Positions 1 through 6,291 of a stretch of 12,685 nt of DNA are shown here, piece after piece. This DNA comes from Thermoprotei archaeon (GTDB lineage Archaea; Thermoproteota; Thermoprotei; QMSL01; B3-G16). The stretch spans positions 1 through 12,685 of the forward strand of contig QMSL01000025.1 in NCBI GenBank assembly GCA_003649665.1. The letters run 5' to 3'. The stretch's first letter is position 1. Each line of letters opens with the position of its first letter. The position numbers and the translations under genes were made by a program. Under the pieces are notes generated by a model. It did no database searches and was not told the origin of the DNA. It saw nothing but the letters and a program-made list of their open reading frames with translations.

Positions 1-240
1 AAATCTAGTAACTCTTCCCGTTGCCCGAGCTACACTTCCATCAAGCATATCCACAAACCCTACTAGAGGTATTAGCAAAGCTCCAATGAGGAGGCCAAGC
101 TTGATAAATGCAAGTGCTGCAATGACGCTTACTCCTAAGCTTAGTAGCGTAAAGGTATTAGGGCTAAGTCCTAGTTTGGCAAGTGCCTCACCAACTGGCT
201 GCATTGTCTTTTCGTATCTTGCTCTCAGTTTACCAAGCAT
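1..240 (-). CDS. CDP-alcohol phosphatidyltransferase, N-terminal part (archaetidylinositol-phosphate synthase-like); cut by window start
   Basis: Only the first 80 codons are present; the gene continues beyond base 1. The visible part shows the hallmark of membrane CDP-alcohol phosphotransferases, D64-x2-D67-G68-x2-A71-R72, which binds metal and the CDP group. The third and fourth Asp of the motif lie outside the window. Before it come an amphipathic N-terminus (MLGKLRARYEKTMQPVG), the family-typical 'G-x-SPN' (residues 24-28), and two hydrophobic membrane segments (about 30-46 and 49-63). In archaea this family makes polar head groups of ether lipids; the N-terminus most resembles the archaetidylinositol-phosphate synthase/PgsA branch, but the substrate cannot be fixed from a fragment. 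The ATG at 240 lies inside the 3' end of trmY (16-bp overlap) and is preceded by an SD-like GGGGATC, so translation is probably coupled to trmY. Family assignment is firm, substrate inferred. Confidence 0.85.
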   Translation of the reverse strand, partial: MLGKLRARYEKTMQPVGEALAKLGLSPNTFTLLSLGVSVIAALAFIKLGLLIGALLIPLVGFVDMLDGSVARATGRVTRF

Positions 241-791
241 GTTGATCCCCTAGTTAGTATATACTTCAATATTAAAATACACATGCTTGAAAGGTATGGT
301 ATCCTACCTAGACTTATAACTTGAGGTCTCATCGCTTTACCTATCTCTTCCATTATATCTTCACTGAAACCCTTATATCCTCCTATGAATATGGCTAATC
401 TATAGTTCTTACTTAAGGCATCTAATACCTTAAGTATAGGTATTCCCCCTTCATCAAGTATTAGCAATGCATAATTGCCTCTCTTAATTATTCTCTCTAA
501 GACTTCTCCCAAGCTAAAGAATTGTTTATTCCGGACTAGCTCACATATTCTCTTAGCAACTCTTAGTTCGTCCTCTAGATCATGAGGTTCTAATTCTCCT
601 TCATTGATTACAAGACATCTTTTATTCCTATCAACTATTGTTACAGTAGTTACTGAGTCATTAAGAGTTCTTGAAAACGATGCGATTATACACCTGGCCA
701 ATACATCTAATCGTACTTCATAATATTTCCTAAGGCTGACCCTTTGAAGCTCATAATCAAACTGTAGAATGAATAAGAGCTCCCGTCTCAT
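225..791 (-). CDS. trmY: tRNA (pseudouridine-54 N1) methyltransferase TrmY
   Basis: 188-aa SPOUT-class methyltransferase of the DUF358/TrmY family, which N1-methylates pseudouridine 54 in the T-loop of archaeal tRNA using S-adenosylmethionine. Family signatures: the N-terminal R27-x-D29-x3-R33-C34 stretch (RLDVLARCIIASF), the SAM-knot glycine loop FIGGYKGFSEDI (about 135-146), and the C-terminal SLGRIPYLSSMC (160-171), with the Ser-Leu-Gly and Cys171 usual for the family. The loop reads GGYKG where many TrmY have GDHxGF, a mild deviation. Length is close to normal (about 190-200 aa). The ATG at 791 is 27 bp after the rps26e stop; its SD is weak. It sits in a minus-strand unit rps26e > trmY > CDP-alcohol transferase. 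Nep1 is a related fold but is longer and differs in these motifs. Confidence 0.85.
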   Translation of the reverse strand: MRRELLFILQFDYELQRVSLRKYYEVRLDVLARCIIASFSRTLNDSVTTVTIVDRNKRCLVINEGELEPHDLEDELRVAKRICELVRNKQFFSLGEVLERIIKRGNYALLILDEGGIPILKVLDALSKNYRLAIFIGGYKGFSEDIMEEIGKAMRPQVISLGRIPYLSSMCILILKYILTRGSTCLVN

Positions 792-818
792 ATATTTGAG
801 ATCAACTGAAAGCTCCCC

Positions 819-1118
819 TTAGATGTTCTTCCTAGCAACTGGCTCCCTTACCTTCCTCTGTTCCTCGGGTCTTATCTTTATTATCCTATAGTGTATTGCA
901 CACCTTATACAATAATTCTTAACTATAGTGTACCTAGGTATTATCGCTCCTTGTCTCCTCAGTTCACTAATTAACTGTGGATCTAGAGGAAGAGAGTTCA
1001 CCGTAACCCTTACGGCCTTAGATCTAGGTACTAGTGCGCCACACCTATCGCATTGTACATAACCTTCCTTTCCCTTATCACCTTTATGTCTACCTCTAGA
1101 CTTCCTTTTCTTGGGCAT
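819..1118 (-). CDS. rps26e: 30S ribosomal protein S26e
   Basis: 99-aa small-subunit ribosomal protein of the archaeal/eukaryotic S26e family, a component at the mRNA exit side of the 30S. The basic start PKKRKSRGRHKGDKG, the zinc-binding Cys23-x2-Cys26 and C70-x2-C73-type pair (NYCIRCAIH), and the segment DPQLISELRRQGAIIPRY are all characteristic. Within archaea S26e is known from Crenarchaeota and relatives and not from Euryarchaeota, which helps to place the organism. ATG at 1118 has a clear SD AGGTG (1128-1124) five bases upstream. It is the first gene of a minus-strand unit with trmY and the lipid gene. Confidence 0.95.
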   Translation of the reverse strand: MPKKRKSRGRHKGDKGKEGYVQCDRCGALVPRSKAVRVTVNSLPLDPQLISELRRQGAIIPRYTIVKNYCIRCAIHYRIIKIRPEEQRKVREPVARKNI

Positions 1119-1196
1119 GTAAACACCTAGGTTATCTCTACTAATGAGAAGTTAATAAACATAATGTTCTTGTAATATATTTATAGGTGCACTACG
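1119..1196. promoter_or_regulatory. Divergent promoter region between rps26e and the PfkB kinase
   Basis: This 78-bp AT-rich gap separates head-to-head genes. On the minus strand a TATA-like TTTATTAAC (1160-1152) lies about 27 bp before a start site predicted near 1129, giving a short leader holding the AGGTG SD of rps26e. On the plus strand the run ATATATTTATA (1175-1185) leads directly into AGGTG (1185-1189), eight bases before the ATG at 1197. Box positions are read by eye. Confidence 0.45.
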
Positions 1197-2093
1197 ATGA
1201 AAGTGCTAATTTTAGGTCATATAGCATTAGACGAAATAATTATCGATAGTAGGAGATACGTCGATGTTATCGGAGGTCCACCAGTATATGGAGGCATTGC
1301 TCTCACATCATTTAAAGATATTTCTGTCCATATTGCTACAAGCATAGGCGTTGATGCTCTTACTAAAATTCTTAATGAGTTGAAGGATTCTTCTTTATCG
1401 TTTTCTCCGTTGATAGTTTACAGTAATTATAGGACAACAAGGTATGCTTTAGTGTATAAAGGAGAGGAGAGAAAGCTTCTCCTTAAATCGAAATGTGGTC
1501 CCATATCCTATGTGATAGGCGCTTTTGATGCAGTAATGGTCTCGCCAATAACTGATGAGGTTTCTCTCAATATATTTGAATATCTGCGTAAGAATTCCGA
1601 GTTGGTAGTATTGGATCCTCAAGGCTTCTTCAGATCTCATGAAATAGGTGAGGTAAGACCATTCCTTGATAAAAACCTATTTAGGGTAATGAATAAAGTG
1701 GATGTAATTAAAATCTCTGAAGAGGAGGCATCATTAATAGACAACAATATACTTTCATGCCTTAAACTTCTCCTGAAAAGAGTAGAGGTAGCCATAATAA
1801 CTAGAGGATCAAAAGGCTCATTAGTTGGATTTAAGACGAACGGAGGACTTAAGCTTGCGAATATACCTGCTTTTCGTAGTACCCTAGTAGATCCTACCGG
1901 AGCTGGTGATGTCTTCACAGCAGTCTTTATGATATATTATTTGAAGGAAAAGGATCCAGTAAGAGCTGGTTGTATTGCGAGTGCTGCAGCATCAATTGCC
2001 GTTGAGAAGAGAGGACCTACGCGCTTATCTTATGAAACATTAATGGAAAGAGCCGACGTCTTATTAGGTAATGTAAAGCTATCTGCTCTCTAA
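1197..2093 (+). CDS. PfkB/ribokinase-family carbohydrate kinase (possible myo-inositol kinase branch)
   Basis: 298-aa sugar or nucleoside kinase of the PfkB superfamily, transferring phosphate from ATP to a substrate hydroxyl. Seen in the sequence: N-terminal strand GHIALDEI (7-14), the substrate-site glycine pair V-I-G26-G27-PPVYGG, and the second family signature D232-PTGAGD-238 with catalytic Asp238 and anion hole GAG. ITRGSKGS (201-208) is the usual ATP-site strand. Length is normal for the family. The GGPPxY motif and short lid recall archaeal myo-inositol 3-kinase-like members; a neighbouring inositol-lipid-type transferase would fit, but this is inference. The ATG at 1197 has an SD AGGTG eight bases upstream. 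It is monocistronic and converges with proS, with which it shares a 4-bp stop-codon overlap. Confidence 0.85.
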   Translation: MKVLILGHIALDEIIIDSRRYVDVIGGPPVYGGIALTSFKDISVHIATSIGVDALTKILNELKDSSLSFSPLIVYSNYRTTRYALVYKGEERKLLLKSKCGPISYVIGAFDAVMVSPITDEVSLNIFEYLRKNSELVVLDPQGFFRSHEIGEVRPFLDKNLFRVMNKVDVIKISEEEASLIDNNILSCLKLLLKRVEVAIITRGSKGSLVGFKTNGGLKLANIPAFRSTLVDPTGAGDVFTAVFMIYYLKEKDPVRAGCIASAAASIAVEKRGPTRLSYETLMERADVLLGNVKLSAL

Positions 2094-3532
2094 TATGTCT
2101 TGCTTATCCTAATTACGGTCTTTGCATCCTTATTACACATTATGCATTTCATTCCTTTAACATCGACATCCATATCTAAGGGCGTACCGAGTATACGACC
2201 ATTTACGTTGTCCTCAATGCTTAATCCACAATCAGTATTACCACACCACGGTGTAACGACTACTCCTCTCCTATCCTCGATTATCTTCACTGCCTCCTCA
2301 AGATTCTGCGTGAAGAACGTATGCTCCTCTAACCACTTTCTAGCTCTCCTCCTCATGTCATTTCTCATATCTTCAAGGATCTTAGGTATCTCCTCCTTTA
2401 TCTCATCGACCTTTACTATAATCCTTTCTAAGGTATCTCTTCTAGAGACCGTTACGCATTTCTGAGCAACATCTCTCGGTCCTATCTCTATCCTTAATGG
2501 TACACCCTTCAACTCCCAATAGTAGAACTTCTCTCCAGGCGTTACGTCATCCCTATCATCAAGATGTACTCTAAGCCCTATACTTCTAAGGGCTTCTAGC
2601 ACTTTATTACATAATGAGAATACCTCCTCCTCGCTCTCCTTATATGGTATTGGGACTATGACAACTTGTATTGGTGCTACGTTATAAGGCAACACTAACC
2701 CGTGATCATCGCCGTGTATTCCTATTAATGCAGCGATTACACGTTCGGAGATTCCATAACTGGTTGTATATACGTACTCATGCGTCCCATCCGGCTTTAG
2801 ATAGGTGACCTCAAACGCTCGAGAGAAGTTTTGTCCAAGGTTATGTACCGTTCCAATTTGCAATGCTCTTCCATCAGGCATAAGGGTATCGAAAGCTATT
2901 GTATATACTGCACCAGCGAATTTATCCCATTCAGGTCTTCTCGATATCATGTATGGTATGCATAGCTCATCGAAGAATTTCTTGTATATCTCTATAGCTG
3001 TCCTTACCTGTTTCTCTGCATCCTCCATTGTAGCATGAGCTGTATGGGCTTCCTTAAAGGTAGTTACTTCCCTTAATCTTATCATAGGCTGTGTTGCCTT
3101 AGTTTCATACCGGAATATGTTTACAATCTGATAGATCCTAAACGGTAGATCCGTATGATCCTTTATCCAAAGCTTCCACATCTCCATTATTGCAGTTTCG
3201 CTTGTAGGTCTTAACGCCAATCTTCTTTCAAGCTTCCTTTTACCACCGTATGTGACCCAGAATACTTCCTCCTCGAACTTTCTTATGTGCTCTGATTCCT
3301 TCCTCAATATGTCCTCTGGTATAAGCATAGGGAAGAGAACTTCTTCATGACCTGTCTCATCTAATAGCTTTTTAATGATAGATATGACGTTATTTCTTAT
3401 CTTCATGCCGTATGGTGGCCATATGCCAACACCTTTTACAGGATACCTATAATCATATACCTCAGCTCGTGCAATTACATCCCTGAACCACTCATTGAAT
3501 TTCGTACTCCATTTCTCCCTTGGAGGAATCAT
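2090..3532 (-). CDS. proS: Prolyl-tRNA synthetase, archaeal/eukaryotic type
   Basis: 480-aa class II synthetase charging tRNA-Pro with proline. Motif 1 lies about 33-72 (GVGIWPPYGMKI onwards); the proline-specific TSE loop is L107-RPTSE-112; motif 2 is FRYETKATQP to LREVTTF (140-159); the motif 3 region reads GIHGDDHGLVLP (271-282). The anticodon-binding domain follows (about 285-390). The C-terminal zinc domain carries Cys430, Cys435, Cys463 and Cys466, and the chain ends in the Tyr typical of archaeal-type ProRS, which lacks the bacterial editing insertion. ATG at 3532 has SD GGTGA six bases upstream. It is the last gene of the minus-strand unit with trmI and the VTT protein (28-bp gap) and overlaps the pfkB stop by 4 bp tail to tail. 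Confidence 0.97.
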   Translation of the reverse strand: MIPPREKWSTKFNEWFRDVIARAEVYDYRYPVKGVGIWPPYGMKIRNNVISIIKKLLDETGHEEVLFPMLIPEDILRKESEHIRKFEEEVFWVTYGGKRKLERRLALRPTSETAIMEMWKLWIKDHTDLPFRIYQIVNIFRYETKATQPMIRLREVTTFKEAHTAHATMEDAEKQVRTAIEIYKKFFDELCIPYMISRRPEWDKFAGAVYTIAFDTLMPDGRALQIGTVHNLGQNFSRAFEVTYLKPDGTHEYVYTTSYGISERVIAALIGIHGDDHGLVLPYNVAPIQVVIVPIPYKESEEEVFSLCNKVLEALRSIGLRVHLDDRDDVTPGEKFYYWELKGVPLRIEIGPRDVAQKCVTVSRRDTLERIIVKVDEIKEEIPKILEDMRNDMRRRARKWLEEHTFFTQNLEEAVKIIEDRRGVVVTPWCGNTDCGLSIEDNVNGRILGTPLDMDVDVKGMKCIMCNKDAKTVIRISKTY

Positions 3533-3560
3533 TCTCTCTCACCTTACTGTAAAGATAGGA

Positions 3561-4247
3561 CTATTTTTTAGTTTTAATAGGCTTAAATCTGATAAATAAG
3601 TTAAATAATGCCTTTCCAAATTCTATAAACGCCCTACCTATACCCTCTTCAAGTAGGACTTTCAGCAAATATTCCCAGTCTATGCAGAAGACAACTAGCA
3701 CTATTATAATGAATGCTATAATTGATGTTATAAGGCTTATCTTCCACCCTACCATGTTCAGTAACGTAGTAAGGGCTTTTCTTGACGACGTAATGAACAT
3801 AGTAAGCATAGTCTTTCCTATAAAGCATGCGCTGAAATACCTTATTAGACTATACTTCATCATCCCGAAAGGTACAAGTATTGCGTCATCAGGCATTGGA
3901 GTAGCAGTTGCTAGTAATATTATGAGAAAGCTATAACGACTGGTCATGTTACTTATCCTTCCTAAAGCATCCAATCTCTTCCTCCTCTCCTCTCCCGCAA
4001 GGTATCTGCTTGAAAGACCAACTGCATATGATAATAGCTTTCCTATTGCGGCTCCAAGTCCTCCTACGATGCTCAATATTAGTGTGTTAGCTCCTTGACC
4101 AGCTAATATAAAGAAGGCTATTAAATATGGTGCTGGAAAGAAGAGAATCATGTTTCCTATTATCGCTATAATGAACGCTCCAGTATACCTATACTTTATG
4201 ACTATCTCCGTTAAGATAGACATTATAGTGTCAAAATCCATCCTCAT
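3561..4247 (-). CDS. VTT/DedA-like (SNARE-associated) integral membrane protein
   Basis: 228-aa polytopic membrane protein. Predicted membrane segments by eye: about 21-38, 40-66 (re-entrant-like, Gly-rich), 103-118, 133-152 and 168-190. The VTT/DedA signature is recognisable: GGLGAAIGKLLSYAVG (62-77) followed by a charged cytosolic loop (EERRKRLD), then ATPMPDDAILVPFGMMKYSLIRYF (114-138, with the key PxPDD and FG) and a Gly144-Lys145 pair. Family members act as lipid scramblases or proton-coupled transporters in membrane homeostasis; the substrate here is unknown. A basic tail ends FKPIKTKK. ATG at 4247 overlaps the trmI stop as ATGA, indicating translational coupling; a second in-frame ATG lies two codons later. 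proS follows after 28 bp. Confidence 0.8.
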   Translation of the reverse strand: MRMDFDTIMSILTEIVIKYRYTGAFIIAIIGNMILFFPAPYLIAFFILAGQGANTLILSIVGGLGAAIGKLLSYAVGLSSRYLAGEERRKRLDALGRISNMTSRYSFLIILLATATPMPDDAILVPFGMMKYSLIRYFSACFIGKTMLTMFITSSRKALTTLLNMVGWKISLITSIIAFIIIVLVVFCIDWEYLLKVLLEEGIGRAFIEFGKALFNLFIRFKPIKTKK

Positions 4248-5068
4248 CCCTCATTATGTAGAGGTTCATTACTTCTCTCATCATCATCCTCTAAAACCTT
4301 TCTTGCAAAGACTATAAATTCTGTATGTCCAACCATGAATGTTAAAGGTCTACTCTCACCAGTCTTAACCTTCCAATATCTTATAAATGTCTCTACCACC
4401 TCTATGTCTTTAAAGTTAAATTCCTTCAACTTCTCTACCGTTTTCTCCACCTGATCTATAGTAGGGCTGAGGCTTATAAAGAAACCGCCTCCCTTAAGAG
4501 ACTTAAATGCATGTTCTACTACAAGCCAGGGAGAAGCTATATCTAAAATTATAGCATCAACATTCTGTTCATCTATGCCCTTAGTTATATCTTTGTGCTT
4601 AAATACCACATACTCTCCTACTCCAAGTCTCTTTACGTTCTTCTTCGCTATCCTAAGGAATTCCTCCCTTACTTCGTATGAGTACACCTTCCCATTAGGT
4701 CTGACCATGTATGCAAGCACTCCCGTAAGCGCTCCACTTCCACTTCCACCTTCGACGATTATGCTTCCAGGGCCTATTCTTCCAAGTAAGAGAATTAGAC
4801 CTATATCCTTAGGATACACTATCTGCGTACGCCTCTTAACGTTCAGGACGTAGTCAACTAAATTAGGCCTCAAGATATAAACCTTTTCCCCTATATGAGT
4901 CTTGATAGAACTTCCATAGCCCTTACCTATGATTTTGTTAGCTTCTATCAGGCCAATATGAGTGTGTATAACCTTGTCACGTTCTATCGTGACTGGAAGC
5001 TTTTTCCCATTACAGTAAAGTATTACATAATCTCCCTCGCGTATTACTCCCTCCATATTACTGTACAT
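4244..5068 (-). CDS. trmI: tRNA (adenine-57/58 N1) methyltransferase TrmI
   Basis: 274-aa Rossmann-fold SAM methyltransferase of the TrmI/Gcd14 family, forming m1A58, and in archaea also m1A57, in the tRNA T-loop. It has the N-terminal small beta-barrel (about 1-70), the family hinge RRTQIVYPKD (79-88), SAM motif I E106-GGSGSGALT (106-115), acidic Glu132 after the next strand (YEVREEF), and the catalytic-side strand DAIILDIASPW (171-181). The C-terminal MVGHTEFIVFARK (245-257) is also typical. The start at 5068 is preferred because purine-rich GAGGAG sequence precedes it; an ATG at 5056 would remove the 11-bp overlap with the small upstream gene but has no SD. It is coupled downstream to the VTT gene by ATGA. 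The acidic tail after residue 258 (EDDDERSN) looks like an unstructured extension. Confidence 0.9.
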   Translation of the reverse strand: MYSNMEGVIREGDYVILYCNGKKLPVTIERDKVIHTHIGLIEANKIIGKGYGSSIKTHIGEKVYILRPNLVDYVLNVKRRTQIVYPKDIGLILLLGRIGPGSIIVEGGSGSGALTGVLAYMVRPNGKVYSYEVREEFLRIAKKNVKRLGVGEYVVFKHKDITKGIDEQNVDAIILDIASPWLVVEHAFKSLKGGGFFISLSPTIDQVEKTVEKLKEFNFKDIEVVETFIRYWKVKTGESRPLTFMVGHTEFIVFARKVLEDDDERSNEPLHNEG

Positions 5069-5267
5069 CTCCTCTCTCCTCGAGCTTAATAGTAAGTTTC
5101 TTTATCTCCTTAGTTAACCTCTTTACCTCATTTTCTAATTCTTTAACCCTATTGTTTAGCTCTATTAAAAGCTTGAGAATTAACTCTATATCACGACTTG
5201 TTGAGAAAAGAGGTCCTGGACCTTGCCCTCTAAATGCAGCCAACCACTTATCAACATTTCCACTCAT
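5058..5267 (-). CDS. Small coiled-coil protein leading the trmI operon
   Basis: 69-aa protein I cannot assign to a named family. The N-terminal 24 residues are Gly/Pro-containing (WLAAFRGQGPGPLF); from about 26 to 64 the chain is one amphipathic helix with Ile/Leu/Val at heptad spacing (L31, L34, N38, V41, L44, V48, L51, I55, L58), so it probably forms a coiled-coil dimer or docks on a partner. ATG at 5267 has a GGGG SD-like run seven bases upstream; its 3' end overlaps the trmI start by 11 bp, implying coupled expression. It begins 15 bases after the D box of the predicted guide RNA. Good codon usage and operon position argue that it is real; function is unknown. Confidence 0.65.
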   Translation of the reverse strand: MSGNVDKWLAAFRGQGPGPLFSTSRDIELILKLLIELNNRVKELENEVKRLTKEIKKLTIKLEERGDVQ

Positions 5268-5282
5268 TTTGATTCCCCATTA

Positions 5283-5332
5283 TCAGCCCTGGTGTCTCTC
5301 TTCATCAAATCTGTAATACCAACCCTCATCAT
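5283..5332 (-). ncRNA. Predicted C/D box sRNA (2'-O-methylation guide; D' guide fits the 16S rRNA 530-loop region)
   Basis: Read on the minus strand: C box ATGATGA (5332-5326), a 12-nt guide GGGTTGGTATTA (5325-5314), D' box CAGA (5313-5310, one change from CTGA), one base, C' box TTGATGA (5308-5302), a 15-nt stretch (5301-5287), and D box CTGA (5286-5283). Size and order match archaeal C/D sRNAs, which assemble with L7Ae, Nop5 and fibrillarin. The D' guide can pair all 12 nt (one G-U) with UAAUACCAGCCC, the crenarchaeal 16S sequence just 3' of the 530 loop (recalled, not searched). The D+5 rule then points to the A equivalent to E. coli A535. A TATA-like TATAAATT (5364-5357) is spaced for transcription from about 5334. 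The D' to C' spacer is unusually short. The target of the D guide is not assigned. Confidence 0.72.
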
Positions 5333-5356
5333 TTCAGTTAATTAAATACATGCCAA

Positions 5357-5367
5357 AAATTTATATC
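5357..5367. promoter_or_regulatory. Shared bidirectional TATA element for the sRNA (minus) and ASCH gene (plus)
   Basis: The AATTTATATC block works as a TATA box in either direction. On the plus strand its centre is about 26 bp before the GTG at 5390, predicting a leaderless ASCH mRNA. On the minus strand TATAAATT is about 27 bp before 5334, two bases ahead of the sRNA C box. No experimental start is available; the call rests on spacing. Confidence 0.45.
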
Positions 5368-5389
5368 TATTTGTGCATGTAAGGAGTCT

Positions 5390-5833
5390 GTGAGATCCCG
5401 TCTAACGATATTGATGTCAATAAAGCCTCGCTTTGCAGAGAAAATACTTAAGGGAGAGAAGAAGTTTGAATTGCGCAGATATATATTCCCCATTCCAGAA
5501 CACTCGCGCATCATAGTATATGCTTCGTCGCCTATAAAGGCAATACTTGGCGAGTTTGAATCAGGACGCGTTTTTAAGGCTTCTCCTGAAGCTGTATGGC
5601 GCTTTGTAAACACTTTTCCTGACGCGGGTATAGAGGAGGAGGATTGGAACTACATTCGTGGAGCTAGATATGCTCTAGCTATAGAAGTGCTTAATCCAGT
5701 ATATTACGATACGCCTATTCCGCTAGAGATTATAAGGAGGTATATTCCATCCTTCGTTCCACCGATGAGCTATCAAATAGTACGTCCTGGTTCGCCTCTA
5801 GCGCAAGTCCTTAAGCATTTAATAAAGAAATGA
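5390..5833 (+). CDS. ASCH (PUA-like) domain protein
   Basis: 147-aa single-domain protein of the ASCH superfamily, small beta-barrels related to PUA that bind RNA or modified nucleosides. The family N-terminus is clear: S10-IKPRFAEKILKGEKKFELRR-30, holding the GEKxxELR signature, followed by the strand IIVYASSPIKAILGEFE (41-57). Similar stand-alone archaeal proteins have been annotated as predicted regulators; no specific reaction can be given. Start choice: the GTG at 5390 sits at the position expected for a leaderless transcript from the TATA box at about 5363, and AAGGAG (5381-5386) is just ahead of it. The ATG at 5414, directly before the conserved SIKP, is the alternative and would give 139 aa. 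A hairpin follows the stop. It faces away from the sRNA/trmI unit. Confidence 0.75.
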   Translation: MRSRLTILMSIKPRFAEKILKGEKKFELRRYIFPIPEHSRIIVYASSPIKAILGEFESGRVFKASPEAVWRFVNTFPDAGIEEEDWNYIRGARYALAIEVLNPVYYDTPIPLEIIRRYIPSFVPPMSYQIVRPGSPLAQVLKHLIKK

Positions 5834-5844
5834 ACGTGGCTCAT

Positions 5845-5862
5845 GTTTTATCATAATAAAAC
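5845..5862 (+). terminator. Possible hairpin terminator after the ASCH gene
   Basis: Perfect 7-bp inverted repeat GTTTTAT / ATAAAAC with a 4-base CATA loop, 11 bases after the ASCH stop, followed by pyrimidine-rich TTCTTCCTTCTT (5864-5875). The stem is A/T rich and weak at high temperature; in archaea the T-rich run is likely to matter more than the hairpin. Confidence 0.3.
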
Positions 5863-5913
5863 GTTCTTCCTTCTTAAATTCTAATCTTTCATCCCAGTCA
5901 TCAGGGCGAAGTG

Positions 5914-6291
5914 ATGAATGTCATGGACGCTCTTGAGGAGATTTCACGTTACTTTAAGGGAGAACTGAAGTCTATATCACTTGACTCGCTAATTGTAGCC
6001 ACTACGTATAATTATCTAAGTATTGATTATACAAGAAGGCTGAGCGTGAATGTAAGGCTATCAACAGGGACAATAGTACCTGAAGTTATATTACCATTAG
6101 ATCTTAATAGTGAGCAAGGCATAAGAGATGCCTTAAGGCTTGTAAACGCTATGCTTAAAGATGTTGATAGATTGAAGCCTTCAGAAAGACGCTTCCTTTC
6201 TCTGCTAATTAAAAGGTTAAGCTCTATAGTGCCCAACATAAGAGGGGATTACTTCACCATGCGGACTAGTATTGTAGAAATTGTGGCTTAA
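5914..6291 (+). CDS. Hypothetical protein, 125 aa
   Basis: I do not recognise this family. The protein is mixed alpha/beta: a first helix (DALEEISRYFKGEL), a strand-rich part with alternating hydrophobics (LSVNVRLSTGTIVPEVILPLDL, about 43-64), two further helices (ALRLVNAMLKDVDRL and SERRFLSLLIKRLSSIV), and a short C-terminal strand (TSIVEIVA). No signal peptide, membrane segment or metal-binding cluster is evident. Start codons are stacked as GTG-ATG at 5911/5914; the ATG is chosen because AGGG (5903-5906) is then seven bases away. It lies downstream of the ASCH gene on the same strand with a 77-bp gap containing a possible terminator, and its stop interlocks by 4 bp with that of the convergent KaiC-like gene. 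Normal codon usage supports a real gene. Confidence 0.65.
   Translation: MNVMDALEEISRYFKGELKSISLDSLIVATTYNYLSIDYTRRLSVNVRLSTGTIVPEVILPLDLNSEQGIRDALRLVNAMLKDVDRLKPSERRFLSLLIKRLSSIVPNIRGDYFTMRTSIVEIVA

Noticed and set aside
4278..4290. TCATCATCATCC (minus-strand GATGATGA) as a C box
   Set aside because: It encodes the acidic tail of TrmI and has no D box at a suitable distance.
5338..5613. Minus-strand 91-codon frame over the sRNA promoter and ASCH gene
   Set aside because: It is antisense to the well-supported ASCH domain and has no family similarity.
5911..5968. GTGATGA at 5911 followed by CTGA at 5965 as a second C/D box sRNA
   Set aside because: GTGATGA is the GTG-ATG start of a coding gene, no D' and C' pair lies between, and no guide fits a target I know.
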